The position numbers and the translations under genes are program-made. A DNA stretch of 64,000 bases, taken from NCBI GenBank assembly GCA_029168955.1, contig JAPDOI010001170.1:62001-126000 (forward strand), read 5' to 3'. The notes under the pieces are model-generated. The model did no database searches. It was given only the letters and a program-made list of their open reading frames with translations, and was not told where the DNA came from. Positions 57,803 through 64,000 of the stretch are shown here, in pieces; position 1 is the stretch's first letter, and each line of letters begins with the position of its first letter. Source of the stretch: Aplectana chamaeleonis. Taxonomy: Eukaryota > Nematoda > Chromadorea > Rhabditida > Cosmocercidae.

Positions 57803-58167
57803 CCGTTCAGTAGAGCCTGTAAGAGAGAGAGGCATCAGAAAACCTTTTGCCGATGCTCCAGATAAAGTCAACCTGCAGAGATGGCACGATTCCCAAAAAG
57901 AACGCCTCCGTCTGTTGCGCGAGGAGCACACCCAGTTCGCTCGAGGGTATCTGGAAAGAGCGGCACTCGTTGCGCTGTGGGCACTCAACGTTCCTGAAGT
58001 CCTACGTGAACAGGATCGACAGTAGCACTCCCGACGTCTGCCCGGACTGTGGTGGTTCTGGCCAGAATACCCTACACTTATTCAACTGCCCAAAAAACCC
58101 CACAGCATTGACTTCAATAGACCTTTGGACGAATCCGACGCTGGTCGCCCATTTTCTGAACCTATAG
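57803..58167 (+). pseudogene. LINE ORF2 C-terminal fragment (zinc-knuckle tail)
   Basis: The frame from 57847 gives SLRCGHSTFLKSYVNRIDSS, TPDVCPDCGGSGQNTLHLFN, CPKNPTALTSIDLWTNPTLV and AHFLNL, with a stop at 58165-58167. This is the C-terminal tail found after the reverse transcriptase of several non-LTR elements (LR.GHS..L.SY..RID / CP.CG...T.HLFNCP.NPT.LT..SLWTNP..VA.FL.L), with CxxC-H-C zinc-binding residues. The part before SLRCGH is in a different frame (KERLRLLREEHTQFARGYLE). It is from a different LINE class than the RTE elements here. It ends inside the left arm of the inverted-repeat element. Confidence 0.75.
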
Positions 58168-58579
58168 CAATTGCCCTCTCCGCGGCTGCAGAGAAGAAGA
58201 AGACCGTTCGGTTTGCCTCATCGCGGTGATTCCAAATGTGTTTTCAGATTTGAGAAAAAGCAAAGTTTTTACCTAGTTATGACCTACTTTCTCAGAAAGG
58301 AGCCAAAATCTTTCAAAGTAGATATTTTCGGAATTTTAGAACATCAATGCATTCGTATTGACATGATGATTTCAGAAATGTATACAAAGTCAAGATCAGT
58401 CAAGATCAGATCAGATCAGTGTTTGACCTACTTTCGACTTTTTCAACTTCAAGGAAGTCAAGTTCTTTTCGAAACGGTTTTTTTGAAAATATAATAGCAC
58501 CATTCGATTTGCAACGTTATTCTGTTTCAGAAAGTGTGTTGAAATGCGGAATGAACTGAATATCAAGCCTTATTATCGT

Positions 58580-59090
58580 CTGTTTACGACTAAACTTTGT
58601 GATGACCTTTCAAGGAAATTTGAAAAAAAAATCGGAATTCTTGATTTCAAGAATAAATACGAGTTGATATCAGAGTTTTTCCAAGAATAAAATTAAATAA
58701 ATTTAAAGTTTCGAAAAATCAAAATAAAGTGGAGATTTTTGAAATTTGATAAAAGTCGGAATTCCTTATTCCAGAAGTAAATACGATTTTAAATCAAGAC
58801 TTTTTAAAGAATTAATAAATACGATTAAAAATCGGGATTTTTCAAAAATTGAAATAAACTAAGCCTCGGAAAATCGAAATAAACATGAAATTTTAAAGTT
58901 TGAAAAAAAAATCGAAATTCATGATTTCAGAAGTAAACACGTTTTTAAATCCTACCTTTCCGAAAATTGAAATGAACTGAAAATTTTTGAACTTCAAAAG
59001 TGGTTGGAAATTTGGAGATTTAAAAAAAAATTGGAGTTCTTTCTTCGAAAATAAATTAGAGTTGAAATCAGATTTTGAAATGCTAGGGTC
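58580..59090. repeat. Diverged ~120-150-bp tandem repeat
   Basis: Units with AAAA(A)(T/G)TCGGAATTC(T/C)T then TTTCA(A/G)GAA(G)TAAATACGA occur near 58625, 58745, 58903 and 59025. AT-rich, non-coding, in the centre of the 2.8-kb element. Confidence 0.6.
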
Positions 59091-59136
59091 GAAATCGTTT
59101 TTATTTCGCGTGCGTGGACAGCGCCTTACAGTACAC

Positions 59137-59671
59137 TACAATACCCGCACTAATTTACTCGAAAAAGTCGCGAATTCGCGACTTTTCGTCATAACTCGGC
59201 CCAAAGTGACCCGTTCGGGGAGCGAGGGGCATATTTGGAATCAGCATCGAGAGCTCTTCATTTTGAGCACGCACATCTCTTGACCTGCGAACAACGCATG
59301 TAGGGCTGACAGAAAAATCGAGTGAACGAAAACACCACCGACGTCCCGTTCTCAGCTCAAACGAGACCGATCGACCTGGGACTTGGCCTGCAACTTTACT
59401 TTATGATCCTCTTTCAAATAAGCACTGCGTCAGCCCAATCCGGAAACGCGAATTTTTCCTCCCGTTCACGTGTGCCAAGTCCATTCTCGCTTCAAACGGG
59501 ATCCTGCTAAGAGATGTTTGTGCTCAAAATGAAGAGCTCTCGATGCTGATTCCAAATGTGCCCTAAGCTCTCCGATCGGGTTACTTTGAACCGTGTTATG
59601 ACGAAAAGTCGCAAAAGTCGCGATTTCGCGACTTTCGCGCGTTTTTTGAAAAAATTAGTGCGGGTATTGTA
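59137..59671. mobile_element. 535-bp palindromic element nested in the 2.8-kb element
   Basis: TACAATACCCGCACTAATTT at 59137 is inverted at AAATTAGTGCGGGTATTGTA (59652-59671). AAAAGTCGCGAATTCGCGAC is itself a local palindrome. The inner arms CAGCATCGAGAGCTCTTCAT (59241) / ATGAAGAGCTCTCGATGCTG (59530) pair. TA at both edges. Non-coding. Confidence 0.85.
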
Positions 59672-59699
59672 CTAGTTGATTACTGCACAGTTAGCGGAG

Positions 59700-60030
59700 A
59701 CTCTCCCGTGTATAGCTCGCCTTAGGTACTTCAGCGAATGAAAAATGACGAAACCTTCCCTAAAAACATGAAATGTGCATCACTGCGCTCCTTTTGATGT
59801 CTTTAGTCGATTTATGCAACTTTTTAAACCTTTAAGTCCGCTAGCAACGGAGTCATCATGAGAAGCAGAAGACAACAACAGCCTTCGAAAAGTTCCGAAA
59901 TGCATTGGAAAATGTGCCAAATGCATACGTTATTAATGACTAAAGGCAAAGGTGCAAAATGCCACGGTTGTCTCCAGCAGAGTTGACCAATATTGCACTT
60001 GTTGTAGGGCAGCGCCAGTTTAGAAGGTAA
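59700..60030. other. Spacer inside the 2.8-kb element
   Basis: No repeat or coding signal recognised between the nested element and the right arm. Confidence 0.35.
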
Positions 60031-60654
60031 TTAGCGAGGTCATCACAAAGTTAAGTCGTAAATAGACGATAATAAGGCTTGAAATTCAGTTCATTCCGCA
60101 TTTCAACACAGTTTCTGGAACATAATAACGTTGCAAATCGAATGGTGCTATCAAATTTTCAAAAAAAAACGCTTTGAAAAGAACTTCAGTTCATTGAAGT
60201 TGAAAAAGTCGAAAGTAGGTCAAAAATTGGACTGATCTTGAGTTTGTATACATTTTCGAAATCAGCATGACAATGCGAATGCATTGACGTTCTAAAATTC
60301 CGAAAACATCTACATTGAAAAATTTTGGCTCCTTTCTGAGAAAGTAGGTCATAACTAGGTGAAAACTTTTTTTTTCTAAAACCTGAGAACATATTTGAAA
60401 TTACCGCGACGAGGCGACTCGATCGGTGTTCTCAGATTCCAAAATCATTCACTCTGAACGAAAACGACTTTTCCGACGCGCGCTCGCGTCGTCGACGCGT
60501 TTCAGGTCACATGTTATGAGCGGTATTGTATGCCTTGCTTGCGACTGTAGTCAGGTTACCCATTTTCTCTATTGTTGTCTCTAGTCTCTTCAAACTGCCA
60601 TTTTCATAATTAGTTTTTTTTTGTTTGTTGTTCGCACAGCAGGGGTGTGCGTCA

Positions 60655-60755
60655 ATGAAAATTTTTTTTGTTAACCGTTAATCGTTAATTTTTGAAAAAA
60701 AAAACCGCGTTAATCCGTTAATGCGTTAACACGTTAACGTTATTAACGCACAGCC
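60655..60755. repeat. GTTAACG degenerate tandem tract
   Basis: Words GTTAACCGTTAATCGTTAAT, CCGTTAATGCGTTAACACG and TTAACGTTATTAACG repeat over 100 bp, hexamer-like TTAACG. Low complexity. Confidence 0.65.
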
Positions 60756-60759
60756 CTGT

Positions 60760-61199
60760 CGCACAGTACTGCCATGCAATAAATCAAATAAAATCAAATG
60801 ATTTCAGATTGGAAGACGTCTTCTGTGGGCGAAGCGATGCGCGGAGGCGATGAGGTCAAGTGCAAAGGCACATGAGATGTATTAAAGAAATAAATACGTT
60901 TCCGAATAAATATGAAGAAGTATACTTATTTTGCAGTCAAATAAGAGCAGGTCACTCCAAATTCATGGAAAATATGCGCACCGATAAACGATAAGATGCA
61001 GAAATGATGCTTGAATTTTTGGAGGACAAGGCAACACAAACGTTTGCTAGATATAAAGAGCGTCATCCATTGTGGTTACGCTGTGAATTTCACCCTATGC
61101 AACACATTCAGACACGAGAAACACGGGGCGGGTGCAATCCCGCCTTGCGCTTAATTTTCGCGAGATGTTGAAGCTCACAAAACTACTAATGTCGCGAAA
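60760..61199. other. No gene recognised
   Basis: CGATGCGCGGAGGCGATGAG (60835) and surrounding DNA have no family signature. Confidence 0.35.
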
Positions 61200-61840
61200 G
61201 CGCGATGGTATCGCTTCTCAAGGAGACCTGGGCGCGGTCGGTCCCGCAACGAATGCCGACGCACGGTAGAGACGTCGTCGGACTGGTTCGAGCGGCGCAG
61301 TCTGAGTCATCAATCTTCGCCCCTGCCGCGACCAAGCGTGGCCCATCTTCCTGCAGCTCTGTGCTGCTCTTTATTCCTCTGGCCTTTAGAACATTACTAT
61401 TCTACCTGTAATGCAGCTGGCTCACGAGGAGCACGACCACGACCCGTATTATTGATCGTGATGCAATACTTCAGTGGTGCTTTCTCTTCCCGTGATATTC
61501 GTCCCTTAGTCTATTATTTCTCCTCTTCTCTAAGATCTCTTCACATTATCTTTGTAGTATAAACTAATCTACATTAGCCTGTGTCCTGTCGTGTATGCAA
61601 GAAGGTCGCATATTTTGCACTATATATAATACAGTCGGGATGTGTATTGATTAGTCAATTACGCGTTATGTGGTGTTATCGTGGTTTTTGCCTTTATTAC
61701 AGTATACAGCTTGCCGGGGTTAATTAGTACAGTCTGTGATGTTATCTGTAGGGAGTCTGTAGGTTGGATCTCCCGGGACTGACGTCTGGTGTCGGACCCG
61801 GGGGAGAACACCACCGATTCGCAAGAACTAAGGTTCGAAG
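61200..61840 (+). repeat. Dispersed ~650-700-bp repeat, copy Q (possible solo LTR)
   Basis: Inverse partner of 12410-13180. It has a GC-rich opening (GGAGACCTGGGCGCGGTCGG), an AT-rich core with a TATA-like ACTATATATAATACAG at 61620-61635, and a terminal GGGACTGACGTCTGGTGTCG before GACCCGGGGG. The layout suits an LTR (promoter, then U5 and leader), but no matching partner or internal gag/pol was found nearby. Confidence 0.6.
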
Positions 61841-62029
61841 GAGCATCTGGTAATCTAGTTAGGTTTCTAAATACATCACCGAAAATGGTTTCGGACATGA
61901 CATATGTACACAAAATGGTTTCGATCCCGCTAGGTGCTAATTTTTCACAGAACTTTGAATAGCGGTTCTCGGCGACTCCCTAGACCGTGAAAGTTTGTAT
62001 AAACTATAGTTGTGCTCTGGACGAAAAGA
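61841..62029. other. No gene recognised
   Basis: Short spacer between the repeat and an AT-rich array. Confidence 0.3.
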
Positions 62030-62215
62030 CCGAATATCGAATAGATTTGAAAGACTCATTTTTCAGTGTCCGATTTTTAGAATAGATAAGAATACTTTTT
62101 TTGAAGATAGATTTTGAATACATTCGAATGACCCCTTTCTCTCGGGTTCCGGATTTCCGAATAATTTCGATTCGAATATATTCGAATTATATTTCGAATA
62201 ATTTCGAATCGACAA
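62030..62215. repeat. TTCGAATATATTCGAA AT-rich array
   Basis: Words TCGATTCGAATATATTCGAA and TTTCGAATAATTTCGAAT, the same AT-rich class. Confidence 0.6.
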
Positions 62216-62224
62216 ACTTGAAAC

Positions 62225-62455
62225 AATCCAATGAGCAGTCAATGTATCCTCTATTTCGGAGGAATTTTACTGCCATTGGTCGTGAGCTTGTGCGCCCGTA
62301 TGCTACGTCCCTCTGCCTAACACTTTTCCCGCCATGCGGTCCCAAAACCTAAATATGGTATGCTCATTCCACCCACTTTCCTGTGGACACCGAGGAAATG
62401 GGTGGGGCGAGTACACCATATTCAAAGTTTAGGGGCCGCATATTGCTATTGGTTG
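62225..62455. mobile_element. Short hairpin MITE
   Basis: GCGGTCCCAAAACCTAAATA at 62336 pairs with CAAAGTTTAGGGGCCGC (62434), and ATGGTATGCTCATTCCACCC with GGGTGGGGCGAGTACACCAT. The hairpin is ~115 bp. Non-coding. Confidence 0.65.
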
Positions 62456-62984
62456 GTAAGACTTAGTTTTTAGTAGAGCCGGGTCCTGGCTCTACTAACC
62501 CGAAACGTCAACCGAATAAAGTGGTTAACATCTTGGTCACATGTGCAAGTTTTTAAAGCCCATATTCACAACCGCTCGTTCGATCAAAGTCGTAATGGAT
62601 AAGAAGAACTGTGGAGGGAGCGTTTGTGGGAAAATAAAAAATGGACCCCATACATGTTCATGTGGCCTAGTGGTGTGTTGGGCGCTGTATTGAGCATCAG
62701 CCGCCTACTCCCATGCTGTGTTGGTTGAAATACTTCGGTTAGTGGAATTTCGCCGTCAAAGCCACTCTTCGAGAATAAATCTTGTTCCAAGGTGATAACC
62801 GTAGTAGGCATCTACTCAGAATTTTGAGATCAAGTTACTTGCGAGATATCCGGAGCAAAATCAAGTAACTTGTGGCTTCTCTGAGTTTTTCAGGTTACTT
62901 GCGAGGTTGAGACTCGCAACAAAAAATGGTTCCGAAACAGGATGGGGTGGAATTTGCTTAAACAGCAACATAAAACCTAAGTTA
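62456..62984. other. No gene recognised
   Basis: AGTTACTTG(C/T)GAG/GGC words repeat at 62833-62900. No coding signature. Confidence 0.35.
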
Positions 62985-63420
62985 AAGTTACTAGTTGCTC
63001 GGAGCCGGCATGAAATGTAATTTTTCGGTAGCCTCATTACATTTTATCATCTCTCCCATCGTTAATGTACGATAAATACTCGTTTTCCCTTTCTCATGCC
63101 GTATTTTGTGCGTGTGAACTGTGATGTCTGCAATTTTGCGCCACATAGGCAAGGTTGTGACGAAAAATTGCGGACTAGTCGCTTCGACTAGACGAATCGC
63201 TTCCATTGTGGAAGCGACCCGATTAGTCGAAGCGACCTAACAAAATCAAGCAGGTCGCTTCGACCAGCTATGAAATACCGCAGTCGCTCGGCGATCGCGA
63301 CTGAAACTGCAAACTGTTCCAATCCGTCGCGATTCAGTGCAAGATCTGTTGGTGCGATGGGTTTTGTAACTGTTGGCAGTTCCACGACTAGTCGAAGCGA
63401 CCTGCAATGAATGAGACTTC
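62985..63420 (-). repeat. Dispersed repeat H, copy 2, with nested palindrome
   Basis: Aligned with 52440-52760 on both sides of an inserted palindromic block at 63174-63262 (ACTAGTCGCTTCGACTAG, CGATTAGTCGAAGCGACC, GGTCGCTTCGACCAGC). Outside the block both copies read GTCGCTCGGCGATCGCGACT and GGTTTTGTAACTGTTGGCAG. Confidence 0.7.
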
Positions 63421-64000
63421 AGACTCCCGGCTACGAGTTCGATACCAATAGGGCGTGTTCCTCTGGAAATCAGCCGGAACATGACCGCTTGGTAGAAGGA
63501 GGGCAAGAGTTTCAATCTATCATGATAATACATGTTAGTTGAACACAGATTTCCAAAAAGATTGTATATTAGATTGCCACAGGCTTTCAAAAAGATGGTA
63601 TACCACGAAATTGTGATTATTTGACAACAAAGCGTTGTAACACTTGGCGCCAGAATGGAGCCTCGCTTTAGAACGCTCATCAACTCTGAGTTTGCTTAAA
63701 CATTTAATCCTCTGGCAAAATTATGTGTGTTTTACATGAAAAAACAGAGTTCTTCCGCCAGACAATGCATTTTCTGTAATCTTCTAGAGATATATGGAGC
63801 CCCCTTATTCATTTTAGTCCAGTGAATGGAGGGTGTGGCTGAGGTAGACTGTCGCGCGCGATCGAGAACCACTCCGGAGTTTTTGATTAAGTTACATGCG
63901 AACTAAGTACTCTTAGCATGTTACCTGCGACTTATCCTTACAACTTTGTGTTACACCTGACGTTCAACATAACTTAAATGTGTTATTTTATAGCGCATGT
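63421..64000. other. No gene recognised to the window end
   Basis: A 145-codon minus frame (63246-63683) overlaps the repeat and has no motif. No other signal. Confidence 0.35.

Larger units (their letters stand above)
57718..60530. mobile_element. 2.8-kb inverted-repeat element with captured LINE piece
   Basis: The outer ends CAATACCGCTCATAACATGT (57720) and ACATGTTATGAGCGGTATTG (ends 60528) are exact inverses with TA on both sides. Next, arms 57740-57790/60420-60480 (ATGATTTTGGAATCT / AGATTCCAAAATCAT) and 58220-58613/60033-60400 (GACCTACTTTCTCAGAAAGG / CCTTTCTGAGAAAGTAGGTC) pair inward. The left arm alone carries a LINE fragment (57800-58200). The centre holds tandem repeats and a smaller element with nearly the same end word (CAATACCCGC). 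Confidence 0.8.

Overview
The window looks like a gene-poor, repeat-dense stretch of a nematode genome, most likely a strongylid (hookworm-type) worm. The reasons are: a spliced animal formin with short GT-AG introns; RTE-clade retrotransposons with the YADD/FADD reverse transcriptases that I associate with strongylids; a two-copy locus whose cysteine pattern resembles the nematode T20D4.11-like (DUF19) family; a mariner transposase; and a very high density of inverted-repeat (MITE-like) elements. The species cannot be fixed from sequence alone.

Layout. 37-11158 (+): a formin of the FMNL/FRL family (FH3, coiled coil, proline-rich FH1, FH2, C-terminal tail). Its introns keep canonical splice sites, but its exons carry about nine frame changes. 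The introns hold a decayed Tc1-like transposon (4180-5712), GC-rich hairpins, a 22-bp minisatellite and AT-rich TTCGAATATTCG arrays. 12410-13180 is a dispersed repeat with an inverted partner at 61200-61840. 14517-19603 is bounded by a perfect 28-bp inverted repeat and encloses a long foldback repeat, itself split by a near full-length RTE element (15611-18876, minus). 20550-26000 holds AT-rich arrays, 61-bp and 45-bp tandem repeats and inverted repeats. 26043-27330 (+) and 29740-32736 (minus) are two further copies of the same RTE family.

28595-28946 and 41953-47680 are two paralogous DUF19-like gene fragments. The second has a 5.5-kb intron stuffed with RTE elements, including an almost intact one at 44450-47365 (minus). 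29.2-49.8 kb also holds a swarm of small elements flanked by TTAA, of at least four related families. Several of them are joined end to end through one shared TTAA-like tetranucleotide. A Penelope-like GIY-YIG endonuclease remnant lies at 33613-33923.

54597-55852 is a mariner element with 33-bp terminal inverted repeats, a TA duplication and a transposase broken by a single stop codon. 56.6-60.5 kb has a ~167-bp tandem repeat followed by a 2.8-kb inverted-repeat element that contains a LINE ORF2 C-terminal fragment and a nested smaller element with similar ends.

Only the formin and the DUF19-like fragments look like host protein genes, and both are damaged. No operon, rRNA, functional tRNA or CRISPR array was seen. 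Frames, splice phases and repeat pairings were worked out by eye, so boundaries are approximate unless given as exact.
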